Assembly: GCA_045576355.1 (NCBI GenBank)
Contig: JAZNGG010000015.1
Coordinates: 1-64,000, forward strand
Reading direction: 5' to 3'
DNA: 64,000 bases
From: Liminaster sp045576355
GTDB taxonomy: Bacteria > Bacteroidota > Bacteroidia > Bacteroidales > UBA3663
The notes under the pieces were generated by a model that worked only from the letters and a program-made list of their open reading frames with translations, was not told the origin of the DNA and searched no databases. The translations under genes and the position numbers were made by a program. Below, piece after piece: positions 33,508-42,707 of this stretch (within the stretch, counting starts at the first letter, position 1; each line of letters begins with the position of its first letter).

Positions 33508-36212
33508 AAAAATCGCCACCAGTCAAGGCGGACATCGCCTTCTGCTTGATCGATACAGAGATATAGGTCATGTACCCCTTGAGCACCTTGAATCTTGGTT
33601 TTGAATGAGCGATATTTCTCCACACTGCCGGTAGGCTTGAGCAGAACAGTTCCCACGACCGGACCCTCCGGACTATCGAGCCGCACGGTCAATGTGGCAG
33701 AACCTGTACCTGCAGCAGAAAGGGAAAATCGCTTGGCTCCCGTTCCGAAATCGACACCGCGCAAACGGATGTATTCGTTCGGGTCAAGATCATAGATATA
33801 CATATTTTTCTTTCCCTCAGAGAAGGGCATCTGTTCCACAATGCCCGTATTATCAAATCCGACTTTAGCACTCTTCAAGCCGTATCCCCAGTTCATCGTC
33901 TCAGCCTCTACCCGACGGTATGGGTCGAAGGTGTGGAGCTGTTCGGCCGGCTGCTGATCGAGCCAATAAGGGAGTTCGGCGATGGTGCCATCGGGATTGT
34001 ACTTCATCTCGGTAAAAGTGACCGAACGACGCTCATAATGGCGCAAGATGTCGATATTCTTCAAGTCATAGTTCTGCCCGAAAAGATAAGTACGTCCCTT
34101 GAAATCGGCGATACCGGGATGATTGCCGCGAGTGCGCGGAGTGTGATCCATGATGTGACCTTTATGTTCCCAGGGGCCTGTGGGGCTCTGGCTCATGGCA
34201 TAACCAATACCCTCCGGACAACAAGTGGAGGCAAAAGCCATGTAGTAGTAATCACCTCGTTTATAACACCAAGGTCCCTCCTGATAGTCCGGGATGCGAG
34301 GCAACTTAACGATGTCGCCCACCGTAGAGATCATATCCTCCCCGAGTTTGACATAGTAGGTATTAGGATTACCCCAGTACATATAGGCCTGTCCGTCATC
34401 GTCGATAAAGACAGTGGGATCGATATCATCCCAATGTTCGCGTTGCCAAACGAGCGGTTTGCCGAGCGGATCCTTATAAGGTCCATAGGGAGAGTCTGCA
34501 ACGAGAACACCGATACCATGCCCATGCAGAGGAGCATAGAGATAATATTTGCCATTGCGAGAGACGGTTTGGATCGCCCAAGCACCATTGTCCCGACTGC
34601 GCCAGGCAAAGTCTTTGAGCGAGGCTATCGCACCATGTTCTGTCCAATTGACCATATCGGTAGTGGAATAGAGCAACCAGTCATACATAAAGAAACCCGC
34701 CGAACTGCGCTCATTCGGGTCGGCGATGTCTTCGGGAGAGGAGTCATGAGAGGTGAAGAGGAAAAGAGTATCCCCCACGACCAACGGAGAAGGATCGGCG
34801 GTGAATTTGGTCTGCGTAAACGGCATATTGGCTTGCTCCACGCCACGCATCTCCCACCAGTCGAAATTCATCAAGTGGGGTCCCTTACGACCGGTAAAGC
34901 AGAGATAGAGGTCATGCACACCTGTAACCTTAGTCTTGATGTCTGCCACCAAAGTCTGCCAATTCTCCCATCCTCCTGTACCGGGCACATCAAGACGGGT
35001 GAGCAACTCGCCTTTCAGACTGTCCACACGCACCTCGATGGCACCTCCACGCAGACCACTTGCCACACGGGCAGTAAATGTGCGGGGCAACATACGACCG
35101 AAATCCACGGCTTGCAACTTGATGTAGTCCCCATTATGCGCATCGGTGACATAGACTCCGATCTCATCGTTTTGCTCGGTCTTCAATCCTCGAGAGAAAG
35201 CCATCGTCTCTGCCTCGACACGGCGATAAGGACAGAATGTCCCGACAGGTTTCACTCCGGCATCGGTGGGATGAATCGTGGGGAATGATCCATCAGGGTT
35301 ATAGGTAAACTCCTCGATGGCTACACTACGACCGAAACCGCCTCCTCCGGGCAACTTGCCGGTGTGATAGAAAAAGTAGCTATGCCCTTTATAATCTGCC
35401 ACTCCGGCATGATTGGTAAACGAACCTGTATTGCCCAAAGGCATAATCTCTCCGGCGTATTTCCACGGACCGGTCGGGGAGGTCGCTGTGCTGTAAGAGA
35501 TGTGTTCCGGCACCCCTCCGGCAGCATAGATGAGCTGGTAAGTGCCGTTGCGCTTGGTGAGCCAGGGACCTTCGACATAGCAGTCCTTGTACTTCTTGCC
35601 CTGCTCGCGGTTCTTCATCAGCGGAGCACCAAAAGCCTCCTCGGTCATGTCGGCAACGATGAGGTCTCCCTCATAGGAGATCATATCCTCGTTGAGTTTG
35701 AGATAATAGAGCTGCGGATTGCCCCAGCACACCCATGCCTGTCCATCGTCATCGATAAAGACACTGGGGTCGATGTGGTCCCATGAACCATTTTCATATA
35801 GAGGCTTCCCGATGGCATCGCGGAACGGGCCCGTCGGCGAATCCCCCACTGCCACACCAATCGCCATACCTCCGGAGAGTTTGGAGTGGGCGCAGATGTA
35901 CCAATAGAACTTGCCGTTGCGCTCGATCGCCTGTGCCGCCCAGGCACGATCATCTGCCCATGAGAAAGACTCAAGGGCCAAAGGCGAACCATGGTCGAGC
36001 CAATTGACCATATCGTCAGACGAGTAGATACGCCACTCCTGCATCCAGAAGAAGTCTGCCCCATCTTCATCATGACCGGTATAGACATACATACGTCCGT
36101 CATGCACCAGCGGAGCGGGGTCTGTGGTGAAACAAGTCTGCACGATTGGATTTTGTGCGAAACCCTGCAGGACAAAAGTCAGAAGCAGGGATAAAAGAGA
36201 TATCTTTTTCAT
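33504..36212 (-). CDS. Tandem GH43-CBM6 protein (two catalytic units)
   Basis: A 902-residue exported protein with signal peptide (1-20). Two GH43 five-bladed propellers (about 22-325 and 470-775) are each followed by a CBM6-like beta-sandwich (YRRVEAETM begins both). The first propeller shows TTDPAPLVHD with D31, HIDPSVFIDDDG and YVEGPWL. The second shows TADPSPLVVGD, DIDPTVFIDDDG and YQEGPW, so base, pKa-modulating Asp and acid Glu are present in both. Similar enzymes act on arabinoxylan or xylan side chains. It is the last gene of a minus-strand cluster with GH31 and a CE1-like esterase, 10 bp behind the latter. It clearly arose by internal duplication. Confidence 0.88.
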   Translation of the reverse strand: MKKISLLSLLLTFVLQGFAQNPIVQTCFTTDPAPLVHDGRMYVYTGHDEDGADFFWMQEWRIYSSDDMVNWLDHGSPLALESFSWADDRAWAAQAIERNGKFYWYICAHSKLSGGMAIGVAVGDSPTGPFRDAIGKPLYENGSWDHIDPSVFIDDDGQAWVCWGNPQLYYLKLNEDMISYEGDLIVADMTEEAFGAPLMKNREQGKKYKDCYVEGPWLTKRNGTYQLIYAAGGVPEHISYSTATSPTGPWKYAGEIMPLGNTGSFTNHAGVADYKGHSYFFYHTGKLPGGGGFGRSVAIEEFTYNPDGSFPTIHPTDAGVKPVGTFCPYRRVEAETMAFSRGLKTEQNDEIGVYVTDAHNGDYIKLQAVDFGRMLPRTFTARVASGLRGGAIEVRVDSLKGELLTRLDVPGTGGWENWQTLVADIKTKVTGVHDLYLCFTGRKGPHLMNFDWWEMRGVEQANMPFTQTKFTADPSPLVVGDTLFLFTSHDSSPEDIADPNERSSAGFFMYDWLLYSTTDMVNWTEHGAIASLKDFAWRSRDNGAWAIQTVSRNGKYYLYAPLHGHGIGVLVADSPYGPYKDPLGKPLVWQREHWDDIDPTVFIDDDGQAYMYWGNPNTYYVKLGEDMISTVGDIVKLPRIPDYQEGPWCYKRGDYYYMAFASTCCPEGIGYAMSQSPTGPWEHKGHIMDHTPRTRGNHPGIADFKGRTYLFGQNYDLKNIDILRHYERRSVTFTEMKYNPDGTIAELPYWLDQQPAEQLHTFDPYRRVEAETMNWGYGLKSAKVGFDNTGIVEQMPFSEGKKNMYIYDLDPNEYIRLRGVDFGTGAKRFSLSAAGTGSATLTVRLDSPEGPVVGTVLLKPTGSVEKYRSFKTKIQGAQGVHDLYLCIDQAEGDVRLDWWRFF

Positions 36213-36222
36213 GTGTATTAGG

Positions 36223-37983
36223 TTATTTTATTACAATCTTATTACTTCTGCACGAGCCATCCTGCAGGGTCTCCCGACAGATATAGATGCCCGGAGACGA
36301 TGCCTCACGGGTCATCCCTGCCATGTCGAAATACTCGACGGAGATCACCTTGTCGTCAGAGTCTGAGACTCCTGAGAGGGCTGAGACCGCCCCCTTATGA
36401 GTGAGGGAGGCACGACCGATGACCAGATCTGCCCACGGCGCATCTGCCGTGTAGAAAGTGACCATATAGTAGCCTTTTTCGTGAATGTCAAAAGAGAAAG
36501 TCTTGGCTGTAGTGCCCGAAAAGTTATTGGTGGCAGCGTTGCCGACATTGGCTGTCGGGGTAAACGTATTGGCATAGACCGTCTTGCCCTCCAGTGTCTC
36601 TATCGCCACCGTAACAGGGGAGAAAGTCGGGATGTTCCAGTTGCAGACACGGGTGGAAAACTGGTAGTTGCCGGGATGTAACAAGAGCGAGATCGCAGTC
36701 TCTTCGGCAGCATAGCGGGCGTAGCCGGCTTTGACCCCTCCGGTGGCGTTGCGGGTGTAAAGTCCCCACTCAAAGTCCTTCTGCGTGCCGGTGAACTGAA
36801 ACACACGGCTTCCGGATGAGTAACCGGACGAATATCCTACTCGCTTCTCATTGCCGTCATAGGTGGTCCACCCATTAGGGACACTCCCTGCGGTGGCAAA
36901 GACACTCGCCATCTGATGCGTGCCGGTCACCTCCTTCACCGCGATAGAACGCTGAAAACTCCCTGTGCGCCCCTCATCATCGGTGACTACGGCGCGGATG
37001 TAGTGCGTCCCTCTGGACAGATTCTCCAAGACATAAGTATAGGGGGCTTCGGTCATCTCGGCGAGGAGCGATCCGTTGAGAAAAAACTCCACTTTAGCCA
37101 CCTTGCCATCCGGATCACTGGCTGTGGCACTGATGGTGATGGGGGGAACATCGACAGCTCCGCCGATGGCTACAAACGTGAGTCCGTCTTCGGGAGAAGT
37201 GAGCTTCACCGAAGGCTCTTTGATCTCCAGGGAGTAACGCTTACAGAAGTTCCAGATCTCTTCGCCCGTAAAGACGACATCATTAGAGATCCAGTGACCC
37301 TTGTTGGCAAGCTCCAGCAGCACCACCTCTACCCCATTCTCTCCGGGGCCCCAGGTGTGTCGGGTGATGTGATTGGCACGATAGGGACTCTTGACCTTGG
37401 CTGTGGTGGGGCATCCGTTGCGTTTGACCCAGCCGGCAAGGATGTTGGCAACGCCTCCAAAGTTCACCACGTCGTCTGTCGTGCCGTGCGTATGGATGAT
37501 CGGCACCGGACGGGAACTGGTGTATGTGCCTCCACCCATCGGGTAACCACTGATGGGGGCAAAAGCGGCAAACTTGTCCGCCATACGGTTCATGGCATGA
37601 TAGGTAAACATGCCACCCATGGAGAATCCGGAAATATAGACCCGATTACGATCGATGTCATACTTGGTAACCATCTCGTCGATCAATGCCTCCATGAACT
37701 TAAGGTCACGGTCACCACCGATGTCCCATCCGCGGTCGATGCCGTTGGGGAAGACGGTGACAAACTTGGCAGTATCGGCGATGCTCTCAATCTTCAGCAT
37801 ATCTCTCTGATAGGCGGCATCTTGATTCATGCCGTGGCAAGAGATGAGCAATGGGCGCTGGGGTCCCAGGTTTTCAGGGGCATAGACCAGATAATTACGG
37901 CTGGTATTATCGACCGTAATAGTCTCTGCACTCAGAGGTGCAACAAGCAATAAGGCAAGTAAAAAGCCGAATAGTCTTTTCAT
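36223..37983 (-). CDS. CE1-like esterase with Ig-like domain and sorting-like tail
   Basis: A 586-residue exported protein, signal peptide 1-19. Residues about 22-245 form an alpha/beta hydrolase of the polyhydroxybutyrate-depolymerase/feruloyl-esterase type: nucleophile S121 in GFSMGG, acid in HGTTDD (170/171), and H230 in NKGHWIS. An Ig-like domain (about 255-350, VDVPPITISATASDPDGKVA) and a further beta domain (about 355-540) follow. The end SPGIYICRETLQDGSCRSNK resembles a short C-terminal sorting tail. It probably removes acetyl or feruloyl groups from xylan. It follows GH31 by 81 bp, and an inverted repeat overlaps its start codon. Confidence 0.85.
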   Translation of the reverse strand: MKRLFGFLLALLLVAPLSAETITVDNTSRNYLVYAPENLGPQRPLLISCHGMNQDAAYQRDMLKIESIADTAKFVTVFPNGIDRGWDIGGDRDLKFMEALIDEMVTKYDIDRNRVYISGFSMGGMFTYHAMNRMADKFAAFAPISGYPMGGGTYTSSRPVPIIHTHGTTDDVVNFGGVANILAGWVKRNGCPTTAKVKSPYRANHITRHTWGPGENGVEVVLLELANKGHWISNDVVFTGEEIWNFCKRYSLEIKEPSVKLTSPEDGLTFVAIGGAVDVPPITISATASDPDGKVAKVEFFLNGSLLAEMTEAPYTYVLENLSRGTHYIRAVVTDDEGRTGSFQRSIAVKEVTGTHQMASVFATAGSVPNGWTTYDGNEKRVGYSSGYSSGSRVFQFTGTQKDFEWGLYTRNATGGVKAGYARYAAEETAISLLLHPGNYQFSTRVCNWNIPTFSPVTVAIETLEGKTVYANTFTPTANVGNAATNNFSGTTAKTFSFDIHEKGYYMVTFYTADAPWADLVIGRASLTHKGAVSALSGVSDSDDKVISVEYFDMAGMTREASSPGIYICRETLQDGSCRSNKIVIK

Positions 37984-38052
37984 GTCGGAGACAATTTAAC
38001 GTTAATAAAATCTGTTAATGGTATTGATTGGGACAAAGATATGTCTCCGACA
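37983..38052 (-). promoter_or_regulatory. Internal promoter and inverted repeat at esterase start
   Basis: Perfect 11-bp inverted repeat: TGTCGGAGACA at 37983-37993, which contains the A of the esterase ATG, and TGTCTCCGACA at 38042-38052. Between the arms on the minus strand is TATCTTTG (38041-38034), a possible internal promoter. Read-through RNA from the GH31 gene could fold the start codon into a stem; RNA begun at the internal promoter could not. Confidence 0.5.
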
Positions 38053-38064
38053 AGAACTTATCTA

Positions 38065-40986
38065 TCAGTTTTGTGACAAAACATGATAGTTTTGTAACGT
38101 ACCGTCATAATCGATCACTATACCCCCTGCAGGATCGGCATCCCAGGGGTAAGGATGCTCCGGAGAGATCGGAATCACCCTCAAAGTGATACGTTCCGGC
38201 ATCGTGGGAAATGAGCCTTGTCGTGCCCCGATGGTAAGGCTATGATCGGCCTCGTTATATGAGATCGGAATACGGGCATACTCGCCGCGCTCGTAACCAT
38301 AGTCCGTACCGGCATCATCATAGAGCGTAAAGTGCGCATCGGCACCGGTGTAGAGCAAAAGGGTGATCTGATCCATCGGCTGCTCGTCGCTCCACTGCAG
38401 GTCTTTGCCCAATGGGAGGATCGTTCCGGCAGGTACATGCAGCGGGATCCGCTCATAAGGGGCTTCCACCTCGCACATCTCTCCGCCAGAAGAGACCCGT
38501 TTACCACTATAGAAGTCATACCATCCGCCGGGTGTCTCGGGGAAGTAAAGGGTGCGTGTCCTGTCGCCATATCGATAAATGGGCGAAACCATCAGCGAGG
38601 GTCCCAGCAAGAACTGATCACCGATGTCGCGGACGCGGAGATCAGCCGTATAATCCATGACCAGAGGACGCATGAGGGTGTAATCCTCAAAGTGTGTCCT
38701 GCCGGCCAGCGAGTAGAGATAGGGGAGCAATCGGTAGCGAAGACGGAGGTAATAGGCGATGGAGCGATAGGCAGGATGCTCCTCCGGTGCGATATTCCAC
38801 GGTTCACGGGGTGGATATTGTCCATGAGCACGAAACAGAGGGACAAACGCGCCGAACTGATACCAGCGGGTATTCAACTCGCGCCACTCCTTCAGATCCT
38901 CGTTTTCACGTCCGGTCTTCTTATACTCTTTCCAGGCTTTCTCATACCGTTTTTCGACACAAAAACCACCGATGTCCATCGTCCAATAAGGGATGCCACT
39001 GATCGAGAAATTGAGTCCGGCAGAGATCTGAGCCTTCATATCCTCCCAGCGTGTGGCGATGTCCCCACTCCATGTGGCAGTGCCGTAACGCTGCAGTCCG
39101 GAGAAGCCCGAGCGGGTGAGCAGGAAGACGCGGCGGTCGTCTTTACCCTCGTGGGTCGGTGTTGTCTCATCGACACCGCCGGCGGAGCGCTGTCCATCGT
39201 AGATGGCTTCGGCATTCATCAGCGCATAAGCATTGAAAAACTCGGTCGATGACCCCAATGCCGTAGGTCCACAGAGCGCCTTGCGATAAGGGAGGTCGGT
39301 ACAGTCACGGATGTTCGGTTCGGAGGCATCCATCCACCAGGCATCGATGCCGAGCGGATAGAGTTTCTCTTTCATCTGCTGCCAGAAGAGGCGACGGGCA
39401 TCGGGGCTATAGGCATCATAAAACGAGTAATGATAGCCCTGACCGATCCAGTCCTTGAGACTGTCGCGGACCGCCTGCCGATACATCCACCCCCGCTCAT
39501 CAAACTGACGGAAGTGCTCCGTATCGACATAAAACTTGGGCCACACCGAGATCATCAGTCGGGCATGGCGGGCATGGACACTATCGACCATCGCCCGGGG
39601 ATCGGCAAATCGGGCGACATCAAAATCATGACTACCCCATGCCTCCTCCGGCCAGTAGTTCCAGTCGAGGACAATGTTGTCTATCGGCAAACGACGGCGG
39701 CGAAACTCTGCCAGATTGGCGAGAAGCTCATCTGCCGTCTTATATCGTTCGCGGCTCTGCCAGTAACCCATTGCCCAGCGGGGCATGACCTGAGACTTGC
39801 CGGTCAGGGTGCGATAGCCCAAGATGATCTCATCCATATCTTCACCGGCGATCAGATAGTAATCCAGCTGGCGGGTCATCTCGCTCCACCAGGAGTGTTG
39901 TCCTTGCTGCTGAGGATCGACCGGGGCAAGGGCACGCAGTCCGCAATAAGACTCGCCTCCATCGGGTCGCCACTCCACTCGGATCGGGACACGACGCCCT
40001 GCCTCCAGAGTGACGGCAAACTTATAGGCGTTGGGGTTCCATGCCGTGCGCCAACGTTCTGCCACGACCTCCCGATCGTCGATAAAGACCCGGACATATC
40101 CGGCATAGTAAAGGATAAACTTAAACTCACCGCTCTCGCGAGGTTCGATGGCGCCCTCATAGAGCACTGACGAACCATAAAGGGGGAATTTCTCCGGGAG
40201 ATTGCGGATCGTCTTGAGGTTCTCAAAGTAGAGTGAATCCTCGCGGCGCACCACCGTCTCACCCCGCTGCGGAGTGTAGGTGCCGGTCAAGGCGCCCTCT
40301 ACACCCTCCTTATCATAGAGCCGAAAGAGGCGATGCAGCTGGTCATAGTCGCGCGGATTGCCGAAGCGACAGAGCGAATAGCTGTCGAGCAGCAGTCCAT
40401 AGCCTCGGGTGGAGACGACAAAGGGGAGAGAGACTTTGGTGTTATACTGGAAAAGTTCCTCATTTTTACCTTTATAATTAAACTCATCTGCCTGATGTTG
40501 TCCCAGGCCATAAAATGCCTCATCATCGGGAGAGTCAAAGACTTGTCGGATCGTGTAGCCCTCCGTCTCATCGACACGGATCGGGGTAAACTGCTTGCCT
40601 CCACCCTGCGGCTCGGCGAGGATAACCTTGCCGTCCCGGTCGGTAAACCGGACCTCTCCGGTCGAGGCAATGACCGAGGCGGTCAATGCAGCAGTCTGCA
40701 GCGAGATGGTGTCTCCCTGCCGTGCGACGGTGTAGGGGGTGACATGCTCACGGGGGACGACCACGAGGGAGGTCGGATCGGCAAAACGCCGTTCGGGGGT
40801 GGCTGAAACACGGATGATGCGCTCACCCATCACCTCAAATCGTACCAATCGGGCATCACCCTCCTCTTGTGCTGCCACATGGACGGTCACAGACTGTCCC
40901 TCCTGTTTGTAGTCGCCCACAGAGGTACATGCCATCGGCAACCAGGCTGCCAATAATCCCATAGGGATCGCTCTCTTTATCTTCAT
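38065..40986 (-). CDS. GH31 alpha-xylosidase-type lipoprotein with PA14 insert
   Basis: A 973-residue lipoprotein (lipobox LPMAC near residue 20). After an N-terminal beta-sandwich, a PA14-like insert lies at about 265-365 (YAGYVRVFIDDREVV). The GH31 barrel follows with nucleophile Asp near 553 in WWMDASEPN and acid/base Asp near 642 in TWSGDIATRWEDM. A PA14 insert at this position is known in xyloglucan alpha-xylosidases, so release of alpha-xylose is the best guess. A TTG-started extension of six residues exists, but the ATG at 40986 gives a proper lipoprotein signal. It is first in a three-gene cluster with the esterase and GH43 protein. Confidence 0.88.
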   Translation of the reverse strand: MKIKRAIPMGLLAAWLPMACTSVGDYKQEGQSVTVHVAAQEEGDARLVRFEVMGERIIRVSATPERRFADPTSLVVVPREHVTPYTVARQGDTISLQTAALTASVIASTGEVRFTDRDGKVILAEPQGGGKQFTPIRVDETEGYTIRQVFDSPDDEAFYGLGQHQADEFNYKGKNEELFQYNTKVSLPFVVSTRGYGLLLDSYSLCRFGNPRDYDQLHRLFRLYDKEGVEGALTGTYTPQRGETVVRREDSLYFENLKTIRNLPEKFPLYGSSVLYEGAIEPRESGEFKFILYYAGYVRVFIDDREVVAERWRTAWNPNAYKFAVTLEAGRRVPIRVEWRPDGGESYCGLRALAPVDPQQQGQHSWWSEMTRQLDYYLIAGEDMDEIILGYRTLTGKSQVMPRWAMGYWQSRERYKTADELLANLAEFRRRRLPIDNIVLDWNYWPEEAWGSHDFDVARFADPRAMVDSVHARHARLMISVWPKFYVDTEHFRQFDERGWMYRQAVRDSLKDWIGQGYHYSFYDAYSPDARRLFWQQMKEKLYPLGIDAWWMDASEPNIRDCTDLPYRKALCGPTALGSSTEFFNAYALMNAEAIYDGQRSAGGVDETTPTHEGKDDRRVFLLTRSGFSGLQRYGTATWSGDIATRWEDMKAQISAGLNFSISGIPYWTMDIGGFCVEKRYEKAWKEYKKTGRENEDLKEWRELNTRWYQFGAFVPLFRAHGQYPPREPWNIAPEEHPAYRSIAYYLRLRYRLLPYLYSLAGRTHFEDYTLMRPLVMDYTADLRVRDIGDQFLLGPSLMVSPIYRYGDRTRTLYFPETPGGWYDFYSGKRVSSGGEMCEVEAPYERIPLHVPAGTILPLGKDLQWSDEQPMDQITLLLYTGADAHFTLYDDAGTDYGYERGEYARIPISYNEADHSLTIGARQGSFPTMPERITLRVIPISPEHPYPWDADPAGGIVIDYDGTLQNYHVLSQN

Positions 40987-41031
40987 AAGTCTTTTATTAT
41001 TCAATTATTTATATGTATCGCTTTACGGCTT

Positions 41032-41039
41032 CAAAGATA
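41032..41039 (-). promoter_or_regulatory. Promoter of GH31/esterase/GH43 cluster
   Basis: TATCTTTG on the minus strand, 46 bp before the GH31 ATG. A clear -33 box was not identified in the A-rich upstream stretch. Confidence 0.5.
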
Positions 41040-41122
41040 CGTTTTTATCTTGGAAAAAAGAAGTTTCTCTCTCTCTTTTCTCTCCCATGAGAGCCTTTCT
41101 CTCACCGTTCTGTCAGCCTATA

Positions 41123-41194
41123 CACATTACACGGCAGCGTCATACACGTTACACGGCGGCGTCGTGCAAGTCACACGGCGGCATCATGCAAATA
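41123..41194 (+). repeat. 22-nt tandem array C
   Basis: Three full 22-nt units (41123, 41145, 41167) and a partial one. The core is ACACGGCGGCGTCGTG with spacer CAAGTC or similar. The period matches arrays A, B and D but the core differs. Confidence 0.8.
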
Positions 41195-41265
41195 CATTTC
41201 CGAAACATCTTTATTTAGAGCCACTTACCACAATACGTTTTCTCCACACTTCTTCACAAACAAAG

Positions 41266-41303
41266 AAAAAAGAGACTGCATCAAGTAATCTTGACACAGC
41301 CTC
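41266..41303 (-). terminator. Terminator of FISUMP lipoprotein gene
   Basis: On the minus strand GAGGCTGTGTCAAG pairs over 14 positions (with G-U) with CTTGATGCAGTCTC, loop ATTA, then TTTTTT. About 115 nt after the stop codon. Confidence 0.85.
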
Positions 41304-41424
41304 AATGTTCTCGTTCATAACGATCAATACGTCTATCAAATTCCAATCTGACAACCTCTGACATCAAATCATGTGGTTATAATCAAATTAGGATTATAGT
41401 ATTCGGAGAGTTTTAGAGAAAACT

Positions 41425-42660
41425 TTATCTGTTGCTAACAGGTCTTACATATAACACTCCACCACCTTTGACCTCTTTTTCCTCATAAAAATTATATTTC
41501 TTGCCCGTTATTGGATGTGTCCAATCAAACTCTTTGTCACTCCTAAATGGACAAAGGACAAGCCCATAGTCACAATATGTGTGAGCTTTTTCTGTCAGCA
41601 CTTCACCGACTCCGATTTCTTTCTCAATAGATACTAATTCGTTATGAAAATCGGCTTTTATTTCTCGAAAGTCATCATCGGAAAGACCACCGACGTTACA
41701 ATTTCTCTTATATTGTTCTCCACAATCTACTGCATCTTTTAAATACCCAATAATGTCTTCTGAAGCACTCAAATAGACGGTGATGTCATGCTTGCTGCTT
41801 TTTTTAACGTATGGAAGAAAGATCACAGATGTACCATCTACTTTATCACTGATATAAAACCCTTTAGTACCATTATACTCACCGCTTTTCCAACAGCACT
41901 CCTCTTCCAGTTCCTGCCACTCCCATTCTGTGGGAATACGATACTTGTTCCCCATAGTTCGAGTTGCGACATCATATTTAGAATTTCCTAACCAATTATT
42001 ATCATCGACATCCTCAGGTACAAAATAACGTGTCTCATCGGAAGATATATCATACAAAGCATCAGATTCATCATAATCAAATGGCTTAAATGCAAAACGC
42101 TGCTGTAATAAAGTTCCGGCAAGCGACGAAGAACTTGCACCCATATTGTATGATGCCCACTTTACGCTCAATCCTAAATCGACTAAATCATCGTCAGACA
42201 ACTTAAAATCAGGCGTTTCAAAACTGCGGATTTCCCCATTGTATTTGGTTCCTCCAACATAAGCATAGGCACGATAATAATAAATGGTGCCCGGCTCTAA
42301 TAATCCTTCACCATCTGAAATAAGATCTGTCGTGAAATGTCCATTAGAAACACCGCTGTTAGAAATTGCAAACTTTGTCTCACTGGTATTAAAATTGGGT
42401 TGGAAAGGGGTAAACTCTACTCCTAAAGTGCTATATGCGCCCTGATAAACGGTATTAATCGAAGATAATATAGTAGCTGTTAATGGTTTCACATCTCGAT
42501 AACCTCCGGTAGCCACAAAGCTATTTTTTGTGATTTTACCATAATCTTCGGAAACATCTACCATAGGATCTAATTCTTCATCATCTTCACTACAAGCAGC
42601 AAAGTTCACACACATCAGAATGGCAATAACAGCCATCCCAATTTTTCTTAAAGTTTTCAT
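41425..42660 (-). CDS. FISUMP-type surface lipoprotein
   Basis: A 411-residue lipoprotein with lipobox FAAC near residue 22 followed by an acidic stretch (SEDDEELDP), often seen in surface-exposed Bacteroidetes lipoproteins. Residues about 40-155 look like a fibronectin-type beta domain ending in YYYRAYAYVGGTKYNGEIRS. From about 165 on, VDLGLSVKWASYNMGASS and GNKYRIPTEWEWQELEEECC mark a FISUMP / sulfatase-modifying-factor-like domain. No enzymatic role can be assigned. The ATG at 42660 was preferred to an upstream in-frame start that would lie inside the leader hairpin. The gene is preceded by a long structured leader. Confidence 0.75.
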   Translation of the reverse strand: MKTLRKIGMAVIAILMCVNFAACSEDDEELDPMVDVSEDYGKITKNSFVATGGYRDVKPLTATILSSINTVYQGAYSTLGVEFTPFQPNFNTSETKFAISNSGVSNGHFTTDLISDGEGLLEPGTIYYYRAYAYVGGTKYNGEIRSFETPDFKLSDDDLVDLGLSVKWASYNMGASSSSLAGTLLQQRFAFKPFDYDESDALYDISSDETRYFVPEDVDDNNWLGNSKYDVATRTMGNKYRIPTEWEWQELEEECCWKSGEYNGTKGFYISDKVDGTSVIFLPYVKKSSKHDITVYLSASEDIIGYLKDAVDCGEQYKRNCNVGGLSDDDFREIKADFHNELVSIEKEIGVGEVLTEKAHTYCDYGLVLCPFRSDKEFDWTHPITGKKYNFYEEKEVKGGGVLYVRPVSNR

Positions 42661-42673
42661 TAAATATAAAAAT

Positions 42674-42707
42674 AAAAAGAAGGCGTAAACTATTCGATAC
42701 TCGCCTT
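42674..42707 (-). terminator. Terminator-like hairpin just before lipoprotein start
   Basis: AAGGCG (42707-42702) pairs with CGCCTT (42685-42680), loop of 16 nt, followed by CTTTTTATTTTTAT. It ends 14 nt before the ATG. Its 5' arm shares three bases with the outer stem of the structured element. Confidence 0.45.

Larger units (their letters stand above)
41005..41424. other. Non-coding region: promoter, 22-nt array, terminator
   Basis: Holds the GH31 promoter (41039-41032), 22-nt array C (41123-41194), and the terminator of the FISUMP lipoprotein gene (41303-41266). The remainder shows no signal. Confidence 0.75.

Noticed and set aside
34000..35288. Long plus-strand open frame opposite the GH43 gene (451 codons), and similar antisense frames opposite GH31 and frdA.
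   Set aside because: They are shadows of high-confidence genes, with no recognisable domain and no promoter.
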